Shown here: piece by piece, positions 1 through 10,590 of the stretch | How the letters are laid out: each line of letters opens with the position of its first letter | Position numbering within the stretch: the first letter of the stretch is position 1 | Source of the DNA: Pomphorhynchus laevis | Lineage: Eukaryota; Acanthocephala; Palaeacanthocephala; Echinorhynchida; Pomphorhynchidae | Direction of reading: 5' to 3' | Assembly: GCA_012934845.2 (NCBI GenBank) | Contig: WNNJ02001215.1 | Location: 1-64,000, forward strand | Length of the DNA: 64,000 nt | Made by a program: the position numbers and the translations under genes | Notes under the pieces: generated by a model | Database searches by the model: none | The model's input: only the letters and a program-made list of their open reading frames with translations | Told to the model about the DNA's origin: nothing

Positions 1-335
1 AGTTTATTTAATAAACTTGATTTTATTCAAGTTTATTCAATTTTTTCAAGTTTATTTATTAGTGGAGAGAGTGAAGAAAATATTTATTTAATCGAATTTT
101 CAATAGCCTACTGATATCATCATCTTCAGGAGTAAATGTTTCAAAAAAACATCATCAGGAGTAAATGTTACATAATTGTAACATTTACTCCTGATGATGA
201 TAGCAATAGGCTATTGAAAATTCGATTAAATAAATATTTTACTTCACTATCTCCACTAATAAGTTTTTCAAGTTTATTCAATAAACTTGATTTTATTGAT
301 TTTATTCAAGTATTGAGTTTATTGCAAATATTTTT
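1..335. repeat. Large inverted repeat, probably head-to-head PLE termini
   Basis: The left arm (about 1-139) and right arm (about 178-310) are near reverse complements, with a second small palindrome between them. The right arm contains CTGATGA (191-197), a bulged T, GATAGC (199-204), a 5-nt loop, GCTATT (210-215) and GAAA (216-219). That is the CTGATGA/stem II/GAAA half of a hammerhead, a motif known from the pseudo-LTRs of Penelope-like elements. I infer two element ends in opposite orientation. I see no complete ribozyme here, because no partner GTC segment was found. The 75-residue frame across this palindrome is not a gene. Confidence 0.55.
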
Positions 336-1522
336 CAAATTCTATAATGTTTTAATTAAGTAATGTTAATGAAATTGTATTTTTTATTGTAAGAGTCGCT
401 TATGGTATGTGGAGTCTAATTCGCACATTACTTTATGCGTTACTTAAAAAGAATAACATCCCATTAGAATAATATTTATTTTTTTATATAGTTTTCTTTT
501 TCATTTTTATAATTACGCTTTTTATTAAAATTTTATTTAATTGATATATTCACATGTACTCGATTAAACAATGTCTTTTAATCTTTAGAAATAGCTCTGA
601 TCTAAATATTATAAAATAGTATTTATTGATCGATCAATAAATAAATGTCGATCGTTTGATACTTCTTTGCAAATTTTCTGATGACCCGAAAATAAGAAAT
701 AATTCCGAACTACCATACACTAGCCTTTAATGTAGCAAAGGCGTTGATGAAGCCGAAAGATTCATGATGTAACAAAGGCGTACACTAGTCGTTCATGTTA
801 CAAAGTAACATCAATTCAGTTTAAAAAATATTCGATTTAAAAAATTCTCTTTAAATAACACAACATCGCTTTATTTTTGCAAAACTTATTGAAATCATTT
901 TTGTTTTATCCAGTAATATGCGTAAGCTTACTCACTGTTATTCTAAAATCGTCAGTAAAATGTGTTAAATGTTCTTAGAGCTGAATTAGTCTAGGTTAAA
1001 AAATTAATTTTTAAATTTTATCTCATTAGAAATATAAAATATAGTGAAATATTATTTCACTGAATGGAATTACCTCGTTCTTGAAAGTAGGATTAAATAA
1101 CGTCTCAAAAGACAAAAGTTTAGACAAAATGAGCTTTTACACAAATGGCTAATCCATTCGAAATGAAAATAAAAGTCGAGTAATTACTTTTCACAATATT
1201 TATATTGTGAAAAGTTTATATTGGTTTATATTTTTCAAACAAGAATTTCAATAATAATATTGCGATAATAATGTTTGACTAAACTTTAAATAGAAGCTCA
1301 TTCAAAAGAGATTTAAATTAATTTCAATGCAACTATTGAACATCAGTATTTGTCGTTTTGTTAGGTTATTGAACAAAACGTTAAGAGGCATAAGCAAACG
1401 CCTTTTTACATGTCGAGAAAATGTAATCATACATGCGAAATTTTTGTAATTGAATGTATCAAATGCGGTACTATTTTTTAAATAATGAAACCATTTATCT
1501 GTAAACTTTTCGCTTCATTCAG
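336..1522. other. AT-rich non-coding stretch, probably intronic
   Basis: No coding frame, RNA gene or clear element was recognised. It ends in a pyrimidine-rich tract and AG that form a good 3' splice site before the exon at 1523, so it is probably intron of the host gene. A short imperfect duplication occurs near 717-805. Confidence 0.4.
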
Positions 1523-1599
1523 GGAACAAAGCGAAGAAATTCTGGCTCTTAAAGGACTCACGCCGACTGGTAATATGGCCGTAAGCAGTCTTCCCAGTG
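1523..1599 (+). CDS. Internal exon of an unrecognised host protein gene
   Basis: This 77-nt stretch lies between a pyrimidine-rich acceptor ending in CAG (1520-1522) and a strong donor GTAAGT (1600-1605). Read with one leading base, it gives 25 codons with no stop, including EEILALKGLTPTG, and leaves one base over. The leftover G plus the first two bases of the exon at 3781 form a Val codon and keep that frame open, so phase agrees across the intron. The composition is more GC-rich than the surroundings. I have a feeling of having seen the GLTPTG motif but cannot tie it to a family. Upstream exons lie outside the window. Confidence 0.6.
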
Positions 1600-3780
1600 G
1601 TAAGTGATAAAACGCTAACTTTGTGATATTTATTTGTTCATCAAATGTAATAATTAAATTATAATAATTGCAGGAATTTCATAAATTTAAAACATATAGC
1701 GGTTTCGTAATACAAGACTAATAAGAAATTTATTTTAAATGATTAATTAACTTACTTAATTTAAGAACTAATGTTTCTAAACGTAAATATATTTTGGGAT
1801 ATCTAAAATCTCTAAGCAAAGTCGCTAATGTGTTCCTTTCTGATTGCGTGAAAATTGCTAAGATTTAATATATCATTAGAAATATTAAATATCAAAACTT
1901 TTTATTCATTCGTATGAAATTTAGAGATTAGTAAGGTAGTATCGATATCAGAAATCAATAAAAATAGTGAAAGAAGGGATTCTAAATAATAGCAGGGGTC
2001 GTGAGCCGAGCCAAATAAAAGCAGCCAATAACTTTCAGTTTACATATAAGGTGAATGTTGCTAAATATAAGAGCGGATTATTTTCCACTATAAGTTAGAC
2101 CAGTGTTTTTTTAATCTATCCCGATCAGGGCTCAATGGATTTATGAAATTTCCATGCGAGTCTGAGATTTCCACAAGTTTATAGAGCGCAGATAAAAGTC
2201 AAACAACAGTTCACGACTAACATACTGTATGTATGCATATGTAAGAGTGTCCATAAATTGAAATGTAGTATTCAGAGGTTCTTCATATTTTTTAGGCTTC
2301 ATAGATGAAAATATGTATCGCCTATCTGTATTATATCAAAAGTTGTAAGTAGCATTTACAGACTTTAAGTTAAAAAATACATTAGGTTGAAAGCAGAGTG
2401 AACCATATATTATTAATTTAAAAATGAACAGATTTACTGATGGAGAGGTATTCTTAACACTTAATGGTGTAGTAAAAACTACTACATTACAGTTAAGGTT
2501 CGAACATCCGCAGATATGTAGATTTGGTAACTTGACAAACCTAAACTTTAGTGTGAAGAATTTAAGAGGACTGGATAGTAAATTTTATACATCCTATATT
2601 ATATGCATGCATCCAATCAGATAATATTTATCTTTATCAGATAAATACACCGTATTTATTGTTCGTATTCGATTCCGTTACTATGTTAAATCGAGAAACG
2701 TGGGAGGGGTGAATCTTAGTACATTGTCATAAACACAACTTATTCCTACTTATGTTGTTCATATATTTAAACTAGATTCTTCTATAATTTGAACTACAAA
2801 ATTGATGCCGCTATTTTAAGCTGTCGAAAAATAAATCTAAATTATATAAATATATGTTTCGATCTATTGATGATATATGTGTATTTAACTCTAACAATTT
2901 TTATTCAATAAGCGAGTTTATCCAGGTACCCTTATTCTTAATAAAACCAATATTTATGATCAAGAAGGTGTATATCTAGATATGAACATTAAATTAACAT
3001 TAACTAAAACTACTTTTAATTTATATCGTAAAGATGACATATTTAAATTTACAAGAAACATATTTTTGCATGAGCATTCATGCATACCATATAATATAAA
3101 ATATAATACATTAAATAATGAAATTTTAAGAATTGCAACAATATGTAATGATATTGGCTTTCTTCAAAATCATTTAAATAATTTAATAGATACATATTTT
3201 AAACTAGGTTACTATAAAAATAACATCAAGCAGAAAATAGTAAAATATATAAATCAAAACAATAATATAAAGAATAAATTTAAACTCTTAAGTGGCAAAT
3301 TTTTATGGATGGATAATAAATAATATACTTTGTATTAGAATAGGATACTAGATAATCACATTTCATCAGAGAAAATACGTCATTCGCATGTTTTTGGCCC
3401 CGCTGATATGTTGAGTTGAGGAATAAGGGACGAAACCTGGTAGCATAGCAGTTCCTCCCGTTGACCTCTAATCCTTATTCTGATACAACGTCTGTTATTT
3501 ATTAGTGAATTCATAACAATTAATTTTTATTTTAAATTTCAATTTTTTAATTTAACTTGATATAAGTTATAAAATCTTATAACAATTATTTATAATTATT
3601 TATTATCTAATTATTAAATTTTGATTTGTTGATTTAGCATTATTATTATTTTTATTTATTTATTTTTATTTATTTATTTTAATTTATATTTATTTGTTTA
3701 TTTTTATTTATTTTTTTTATTTTATAATTATATTAAATACTTAGTTCGTTTTTAACCTCAAATTTCTTATTTGATTTCAG
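1600..3780 (+). other. Intron of the host gene, carrying a PLE remnant
   Basis: The inferred intron starts with GTAAGT and ends with a pyrimidine-rich tract and TTTCAG at 3775-3780. About 1600-2815 shows no recognisable element; the short frame at 2424-2624 has no family resemblance and is not called. From about 2820 the intron holds a PLE 3' part in the same orientation as the gene. Confidence 0.5.
2820..3725 (+). mobile_element. PLE-A copy 1, 3' half (reverse transcriptase end and 3' tail)
   Basis: Around 2850 the frame reads a degenerate RYIDD-like catalytic box (RSIDDI). After a frame change it continues as YPGTLILNKTN and then an open run to 3323 containing YLDMNIKL and RKDDIFKF. This is the palm/thumb order of a PLE-like reverse transcriptase family common in invertebrates, with motifs such as YLDL and KRDDF. 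The 3' tail (about 3530-3725, rich in TTTATTTA) matches the tail after the second PLE-A copy at 38880-39010. The copy is 5'-truncated. The clade within PLEs (Naiad- or Hydra-like) is my guess. It sits in a host intron. Confidence 0.6.
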
Positions 3781-4634
3781 TCGATAAGATTAAGTCAATG
3801 TCAATTAAGAAAATATCGTTCGAAGAAGCGAGAAGTATTGACAAAATGAACGAGCGCATACCGCCGTTCTCCTCATCACACTACACATCTATTTATAACA
3901 GTAGCAATACATACAGTTCTAGCAGCTACATCCATCAGTACCACTCTCCAACAAAACTCCCAAGTAGCATGCATATTAGCCAACAGAAGACCAGCAAAAT
4001 TAGCCAAATCGCCGATAAACAGCAGTTACATAGAAATGATTCAATAACAGGCCGAACCAGCAATGGTAACAAGCTATCGTTGAGTTCGAACAACAACGAA
4101 GCGAATGCTGATCCTCCATCAAGTGGTGCAGGCGGAGCGGGCAGCAGTAGTAGCGATGTTCGCACAAGCGGCGGGAGTTCAGCGGATGCAGCAAGTGACA
4201 ATTATAATCAAGAGTCTGATAATCACGGGGTAATCGTGAAGAGGTCACATTCCTTCCAAGAGGAAAGCAAAAGTATAAGCGGATTTCAATCCGATCATCA
4301 TATCAGCACTGCTAACAATAATACTATTAACAGTGGTAGTGGTGTTTCCACTAAATCGATATTCCGTCGATCATTGCGAAGCGCATTTGAAAGTATACGA
4401 CCTTCCTTTGACCGTCAATCCTCGATAGAGCAGCAGCTTACAGGAGATCGTGCCGGCGTTGACGACGACATTTCCAGCACTGATAATAATCAACAACAAA
4501 GGCACCATCACTTCATGCATCGATTTCCGCATGGTAACCGATTGATCGGCAATCGTAAATGTAAATCATCGTCCAATATTTTCGGCGCGGAAGCCGAACC
4601 AAAATCGCCTCCATTAAATGACAGGAACTCCTAG
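3781..4634 (+). CDS. Last coding exon of an unrecognised Ser/Asn-rich host protein
   Basis: The open frame starts directly after the acceptor TTTCAG (3775-3780) and ends at TAG 4632-4634, giving about 284 residues. It starts VDKIKSMSIKKISFEEARS, a charged segment, and then becomes low-complexity: Ser, Asn, His and Gln runs and a Gly/Ala/Ser patch. There is a basic Arg/Ser segment (FRRSLRSAFESIRPSF) and Ser-rich possible phosphorylation sites such as RSHSF and KCKSSSNIF. No membrane segment or signal peptide is visible. The region is clearly richer in GC and codon variety than its flanks, which supports real coding. The usual reading is a disordered C-terminal tail of a larger regulatory protein. 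Function is not recognised. Confidence 0.65.
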
Positions 4635-5091
4635 GACAATTGACAGAAGAATATAATTTATTTTATTTTTTATAAGCGTTGTCGTTGATGTAATCAACAT
4701 ATTCCTCGCTACTTTAAAATACCTTTGGCGCGTTTCTCTCTACAACATTCCTATCCAACAAGTATTATTTTAAACTTTTATATTTAAATTAACCAGTTGT
4801 ATCCATTGATGAATAATGGCTGAAATAATCCATGATGAATATACAATTTGTCAAAGCAGGACAAACATAATGGTTATGATGGATAGGTGATCTGCAAATT
4901 TGTATTGCAATTTATGTTGTTTTATTTTTTCGCTGAAATTGATATGTTTTCTCTCTCTCTGCTTCTTAACTAGTATCGCCTGCTTCAAATTTGATAATTT
5001 TATTATTATTTTCTAAAAATATATATGTACAATCATTATCTATTCTTGAATAAAATACAATTGAGTAGCAATAGCTACAACAACCAAATTA
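4635..5091 (+). promoter_or_regulatory. Probable 3' UTR with poly(A) signal AATAAA at 5049-5054
   Basis: AT-rich sequence follows the stop codon with no further open frame. AATAAA occurs at 5049-5054, about 415 nt after the stop and just before a 55-bp tandem repeat. It is the first well-placed canonical signal I see, but transcript ends cannot be confirmed from sequence alone. Confidence 0.35.
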
Positions 5092-5312
5092 TAGGCAATA
5101 TGGATGAATTTCAACAAATTTCGATTAAAAAGTAAATTTCGTGGTATAGCCAATACGGAAGAATTTTAACCAATTTCGATTAAACAGTAAATTTCGTGGT
5201 ATAGCCAATACGGAAGAATTTTAACCAATTTCGATTAAACAGTAAATTTCGTGGTATAGCCAATACGGAAGAATTTTAACCAATTTCGATTAAACAGTAA
5301 ATTTCGTGGTAA
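5092..5312. repeat. 55-bp tandem repeat, about four copies
   Basis: The unit starts GGTATAGCCAATACGGAAGA. Copies begin near 5143, 5198 and 5253 with exact 55-bp spacing and are almost identical; a more divergent first copy lies at 5092-5142. The recent expansion is directly downstream of the host gene's probable 3' end. No coding content. Confidence 0.85.
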
Positions 5313-5479
5313 AAATTTCGTTTTTAATCGGACAGAGTTAACGTTTACTAAAAGCGCGGATTTCTAAACAGCCATCGGATAATATCATAGAAAACAAAAT
5401 TTATTGCTTAAATTGTAAAAAAGATTTAAAATTTTAAATGTTCACAGCACAATTAGAATAAAATAAGTATAAGAGTGAG

Positions 5480-5640
5480 TGATTGTTTTCTACCAGAAAG
5501 CAAATTGAATCATAAATTTTAAACAGCTACTGCTATCATTTATAGTGACAGTATAAGCTTTAACAATTACCTGAAGATGATAACAGTAGCAGTAGAAAAT
5601 CGGTTATTCGATTTGCTTTTTGGAAGAAAACAATCTGTTA
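5480..5640. repeat. Inverted repeat, probably paired PLE-like termini
   Basis: The left arm (about 5481-5550) and right arm (about 5571-5635) are imperfect reverse complements. The right arm holds CTGAAGA (5571-5577) and GAAAA from 5595, resembling the CTGAWGA...GAAA pattern at other PLE ends in this window. The intervening hairpin is weak, so the hammerhead-half reading is less certain here than at 191-219 or 26248-26277. About 5641-5890 shows nothing recognisable. Confidence 0.4.
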
Positions 5641-5889
5641 GCTCTTCTTTAATTGACTGTTACGGAAGAGATATTTAAAAATATCGAATATACTTATTTT
5701 AAAACACGTAGTTGCTAAAAATTTCCTATTTTCAAAGATAAACTATTTTATATTATATAATGAGCCATTTGTATGATAAGATATGCTATCGTAGCATTTT
5801 AAGTTGATATCAGATATCTAAATAGCAAACACGTTCCCTATAAGCTATGCTTTCTGAAGAAATAAATTGATAAGAACTTTGCCGTCATG

Positions 5890-6215
5890 CTCGTTGTTTC
5901 ATTCCGCACAGTCGTACTTAATTTCTATATGCCTAATCCAGTTTTGGATTCAACAAGTGAAGCGAACAATCATCAACAACCGCTGCTGAGTAGATAAGGA
6001 TGGTATGTACAGCAAATGTTCTGGTTTCCAGAGCGAAAGTCTCAGACGTTTAAACAACGCATCGAAAATGTCTTATTTTACTGTCATACAAACAAACGAA
6101 ACGAGCAGTGGGTACTTTATTCTACTGATGAGTGTTGACGAGTCCTCCATCATTTCGATGCTAAAAAGATCGTCTAGACGTGACATGGAGTCTGCAGTTC
6201 GTTGATCGAAACCAG
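5890..6215 (+). repeat. Divergent single copy of the 380-bp retrozyme-like unit
   Basis: This stretch aligns in order with the array unit of 32.8-38.6 kb. Shared stretches include TTCTACTGATGAGTGTTG (around 6119-6136), CATCATTTCGATGCT (6149-6163) and ATCGTCTAGA (6169-6178). The GAAACG box is kept, but the arms of helices II and III have decayed, so this is an old copy. The 66-residue frame over it is incidental. Confidence 0.7.
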
Positions 6216-6282
6216 TTTCAATTGGCAACTACATTGAATCGGCAAATTCAATGTAGTTGTTTTCAATCGGCAACTACATATA

Positions 6283-6928
6283 TATACTAAATGGTGTTGC
6301 TTGATAGACTGGACTTCGATTCACGACTTTCAGTCACCATGTCACTTCTAGACGACCACTTCAGCATCGAAATGATGAGTACCCGGCAACACTCATCAGT
6401 AGAATGAGGTACACACTGGTCGTTTCGGTTGCCTGTGTGACATTGTGAATAAAGGCGTTTCCGACACTTTGCTTAATTGTCTGAGGCTTACGCTCTTAAC
6501 CAGATCGAATTGCTGTGCGGACCATCCTTAAACACTAGGCAGAGGTTGCTGCTGAATTGTCGCTGCACTCGTTGGATCCTAAATGGATACGGCAGGTATA
6601 ATAGTAGTGCACGGATGTGCTGAGTAGACAACGGTCCAGGATTTCTTACGAAATTCGGCATTTATACTAAATAGTGTTGCTTGATAGACTGGACTTCGAT
6701 TCACGACTTTCAGTCACCATGTCACTTCTAGACGACCACTTCAGCATCGAAATGATGAGTACCCGGCAACACTCATCAGTAGAATGAGGTACACACTGGT
6801 CGTTTCGGTTGCCTGTGTGACATTGTGAACAAAGGCGTTTCCGACACTGCTTAATTGTCTGAGGCTTACGCTCTTAACCAGATCGAATTGCTGCGCGGAC
6901 CATCCTTAAACACTAGGCAGAGGTTGCT
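6283..6928 (-). repeat. Reverse-oriented retrozyme-like units (about 1.7 copies)
   Basis: Reading the minus strand gives the array unit almost unchanged. One full unit (about 6283-6662) is followed by a partial one (about 6663-6928). All core boxes are present in both: on the plus strand TTTCGGTTGCC, CTCATCAGTAGAA and TCTAGACGACCA. Two adjacent units is the minimum I propose for a complete hammerhead. From 6929 to 7227 I see nothing I can assign. Confidence 0.85.
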
Positions 6929-7227
6929 AGTCTTTGCATGTGAAATCACATTGAATAAGCAAACTAGTCGGAGTTTCAAATAATTCACAATTTTCAAGTA
7001 TTTCATGCAATTCTCCTTTTGGAAAACAAATGACGGCATGCTCTAGTAAACGAGATGACTGTCACTTGAGAAGACTTATTGAAATGCATGTTTATGAAAG
7101 TTCAAATTATATTAAAGAACTACTCCTGTTAGGCAGCTCATGAATATTGTCGAGATCAAGATTGGCGTTCTATTAAAAGAGAATGATTTCTTCAAAAAAT
7201 TACTTAGGCCTTTCATTGGTCTAACCC

Positions 7228-8830
7228 ATGCAGAGTGCTTTATACATTTGCCATAAACTTTCAGGGTTATTCCCTATCGTTTTAGTTGCAAACGGTTGTC
7301 CCATGGCATACATTAAATGTTTTAACGACCGTTTGAGTGAAGTTGGTACTATTGAGCATAAGGCAGATAAGACAACAATCAAAATCACAAACATTAAACC
7401 TGATCTTGATAAGGACGATCTGAAAGAATTAGAGAGTACCTTCTCTCAAAGGCATCAGGTTTATAACAATGAAGGATGGGTACCTATTACCCGTTGTATT
7501 CAGAACAACAACTTTGGAGAATGTCATAGTTCTATCTAAAAACAATCACAAACCCTCAATGGTGATGAACTTTAAGTTTCAGCATGTCTTCTCAAATTAC
7601 TTTATGTTCCCACATTGCCAGCGATGCCATTTGTGGGGACACCGGAGAAATACTGCACAAATCAATCCCAGATGTCCTACGTGCTGTGATAGTAAATTCC
7701 ATGACTAGAAGTGTCCTAGCGATAACGGCCCGACTTGTACAAACTGTGGCAATAAATATGCGGCATTTGCTAGAAAATGCAGCTATGAAACAATGCGGCT
7801 TTCGTTCAGGTCGTGGAACTACGGATCAGCTCTTTACTATCTCAACTATCCTTGAACGGTCTTAGGAGTTCGCTTAACCGGTCTACATGTGCTTTGTAGA
7901 TTTGGAGAAAGCGTTCGACCGAGTTCCGCGAGAGAGGTTGCGGGAGGTACAAACGGAGTATGGAGTACAGCTTCTCTGTATGAACAAAGTATGAGTTGTG
8001 TTCTTGTTCTAGGTAGGAAGCCTGAATCATTTCCAGTAGGCGTCGTGTTCGTCACGATTGTCCTTTGTATCCACTTTTGTTACTTGTTTACATGGACAAA
8101 ATTTCGAGACGGGCTGCTCTGACGGACGTCGGTCTTCAGTTTGGTTCAATTAGGATACCATTTTTGCTTTTTGCAGATGACGTTTTCTTGTTGGCTTCGT
8201 GTCCTGAGGACTTACAATGTCTACTAGATCGATTCACGATGGAATGCCAAGCGGCAGTGGTGTTGGTTAGTACCTCCAAGACTGTCTCTATGTGCTCGTC
8301 TCGGATTCAGTTGCCAATGTCAATCCGGATTGGAGAAAAGGTTCTTCCTGATATGAAGGATTTCAAATATCTTGGGGTATTGTTCTAGAGGGAGGGGAGG
8401 AACATCAAGGAGATTAAGAAGCGGATGTGCAGCTAACACAGCATTGCCTCCTTTGTACAGTTCTGTCGTGATGAAGCGGGAGTTGAGTCTTCGGGCGAAG
8501 CTTTTTGTTTACCACGCAATCTTCGTTCCTATATTAAACTATGGTCATGAGCTTTGGATTATGACCGAAAGGATAATATTTAGAATATAGGCGACCGAAA
8601 TGAGTTCCTTCGCGGTGTGGCCGGTCTTAGCCTTAGAGATAAGGTTAGGAATTTTGTCATCCAGGATCGACTCAGAGGAAAGTCGCTGCTTCTCCACATC
8701 GAAGAAAGTAAGGTGAGGTGGTTAGGACACATTTTGAGAATGTCTAGGGATCGCCTTCCTCTGAGGGTTTTCCAGGGCGGATTCTCTGGAAGGAGAGTCG
8801 GGGTTTACCTCGATATCGGTGGATAGATCA
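7228..8830 (+). mobile_element. LINE-E: decayed LINE with zinc-knuckle ORF1 and RTE-like reverse transcriptase
   Basis: The 5' frames (7228-7708) end in a CCHC-type knuckle (CQRCHLWGHRRNTAQ). From about 7790 the frames give CGFRSGRGTTDQLFT, FVDLEKAFDRVPRE, FLLFADDVFLLAS (catalytic FADD), a KYLGVLF box, and the C-terminal VAGLSLRDKVRN and RWLGHILRM. These are successive reverse-transcriptase and post-RT landmarks, and the WxGHxxRM tail is usual for RTE-like LINEs. The copy is broken by several frameshifts and stops, and the endonuclease is not recognisable. The RT closely recalls a family I know from fish and many invertebrates. No clade is assigned firmly. Confidence 0.7.
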
Positions 8831-9179
8831 AATCTCGAAACTGTCCAGAGACCGCTTTGGCTATATGAATAAAGCGATATCTTCGTAATGAAAATAATTA
8901 TTTCATCAGCAGTATTTACCTACAAACATTATAACACGGATAATAAGAATTAAGAATGAGCCATATTAAAAAATTGAAGCAGTAAAGGAATGAAATAAAT
9001 ATTTTCGATGTGTTTAAGAAAAATGCTTCTAGATTAATTTTGAAATATTATGGTGAAGATGATAGAAATTTTAGAGCAACGTGCTTACATCAATAAATAG
9101 CTGGGCCGTTAATATCAATATGGTGGTATGTTAATAAATACTAAACCCATAATCTTCTTCCATTTCAAATATATAGTTA
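8831..9179. other. AT-rich stretch without recognised content
   Basis: No open frame of note, no motif and no clear repeat. It lies between LINE-E and the PLE 3' end. Confidence 0.4.
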
Positions 9180-9960
9180 TTAAGGAACAAATAAGCAGAA
9201 ATTATCCTTTATTTGATAAAAAATCTATATTTCGATAGCTCCTGCTATCATCATCAGGATTACAATAAAATGTTATACAATTTTCCCCCGTGTTTGCAAC
9301 ATTTATACAAAAATACAAGCATTGACGTGCCCCGCATTTCTACTTAAAAGAAAAAGAAAATACCAAGAAACAAAACAATCATACACTAAAATTTTTACAC
9401 ATTTTAAAACAAAGCAAAATAAAAAAATGAATCATAAAACAAAATAAAATTTAAATTATAACATAAGTGACAAAAAACATACGAATTTAATAATAAAAAT
9501 AATTTAAAAGTAGAGTAATAAATTATAATTTAAACCAAAACAAAACAGTAATACAATTAGAAAAAACAAACGAATTGAAAAATTAAAATAATGTAATATT
9601 AAAATAATTAATTGTAATTTAATTAAATGTTATAATCGGATTTATTATTAAGCATTAAATTAGGTTCTATTTTAATAAAATACGCTTCTTGAATAATTCG
9701 AGATAACAAGTTACTTTCAAATGATAAAATAGATGCATTATCAAAATCAACGGAATGATTCCAACTCGCAAAATGCGGAGCAATAGCACTAGAATTGGTC
9801 CCTTTAAGCACATTATATTTATGTTGTTTAATACGTTTAACCAAACCTTAATCCGTTTGACCAACATATACCTGTTCGCATTCTAAACAAGGTATTTTAT
9901 AAACAATGGCATCTTTGTTAAAATCTGGTTTACGCTTAAAAATGTAAAAGTTTTAATAAA
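9180..9960 (-). mobile_element. PLE C-terminal GIY-YIG endonuclease segment and 3' end
   Basis: On the minus strand, about 9935-9623 reads VYKIPCLECEQVYVGQT, then GLVKRIKQHKYNV and continues to a stop. This has the N-terminal landmarks of the GIY-YIG endonuclease that PLEs carry after the RT, with one in-frame stop just after YVGQTD. Downstream, at 9257-9230, the minus strand has CTGATGA, a bulged T, GATAGC, loop AGGA, GCTATC and GAAA. This is a perfect hammerhead-like CTGATGA/stem II/GAAA module at the element's 3' end. Most of the RT is absent, and it is not clear which PLE family here it belongs to. Confidence 0.7.
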
Positions 9961-10009
9961 TTGAAAATTTAATCAATCCTTTGTTGTAGATCAACAAAAT
10001 ATAGTAAAA

Positions 10010-10207
10010 TCATATTCTATCAATACATTGATGGTTAATAATATCAGATCAACAACAACTATCATCGCAATCTACATCCGAAAAAGCTGATTATCCAATT
10101 TTGACAGCTTCAATATCAACGAAAAAGTTTTATTTCTGTGGTGGTGTAATACAATTTAAAAGTTAGTGTCCAGACAAGGACAGTACATGTAGAAAATGTA
10201 ATAAGGG
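10010..10207 (+). mobile_element. LTR-retrotransposon gag-like scrap (zinc-knuckle region)
   Basis: One plus-strand frame reads a short Cys-rich segment resembling the zinc knuckles of Ty3/Gypsy-type gag, with FCGG followed by CPDKDSTCRKC. It is a small, old, broken fossil that stops where a LINE-A 3' end begins. Family assignment is tentative. Confidence 0.35.
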
Positions 10208-10385
10208 TATCTGGCGTGTGCATGTCACAATCCCTCCTCGCGACGTCCTCTGCGCTCCCTCCTTTATCACATTCAAATACATCCTCCGTTCACACCTTAT
10301 CGACAGATGATCTAGATTTTTGTTTGCTTTCTTATCTTCGTGGTCATGTACGCGGGCGCCAGCACGCATTAAAATAGGTAAAAAA
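10208..10385 (+). mobile_element. LINE-A 3'-end fragment
   Basis: It encodes the end of the LINE-A RT (PSFITFKYILRSHL), then the 3' UTR ending in the family's terminal hairpin (10352-10367) and an A-rich tail. It is strongly 5'-truncated, the usual product of incomplete target-primed reverse transcription. Confidence 0.8.
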
Positions 10386-10429
10386 AATTTAAAGCGACTA
10401 AATTTTCATATTACGTGATACCCAGTATT

Positions 10430-10590
10430 AGATCAATTGAGCCTAATCGTCGAGCCTAATAATAGAGCCCTAGTATCAAGTTTAAATACATTGCTTTAGT
10501 ATATAGCCATATATTCGAGCTTTAGTGTCGAGCCTTAGTAAGGAGCCTTTGTATCGAACTTTAGTATTGAACCTTAGCATACTTAAATCC
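10430..10590. repeat. 13-bp degenerate minisatellite, block 1
   Basis: Degenerate tandem repeats with consensus close to GCCTTAGTATCGA and a 13-bp period. Successive units differ at a few positions each. The same repeat in the same orientation continues at 12128-12200, 12335-12565 and 13640-13815, so LINE-A insertions appear to have landed inside a longer array. Confidence 0.7.

Noticed and set aside
136-363. 75-residue frame near the left edge
   Set aside because: It runs across a palindrome and AT-rich low complexity; no family resemblance.
2424-2624. 66-residue plus-strand frame in the host intron
   Set aside because: No motif, no splice sites framing it, and AT-rich composition like the rest of the intron.
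3385-3480. Possible hammerhead in the PLE-A copy 1 tail (GCTGATATG ... GACGAAACC)
   Set aside because: The core box reads CTGATAT instead of CTGATGA and no helix II arms pair convincingly; kept only as part of the PLE tail.
3935-4248. Two minus-strand frames opposite the last host exon
   Set aside because: Antisense shadows of the serine-rich coding exon (Leu/Ala-rich mirror of Ser/Gly codons).
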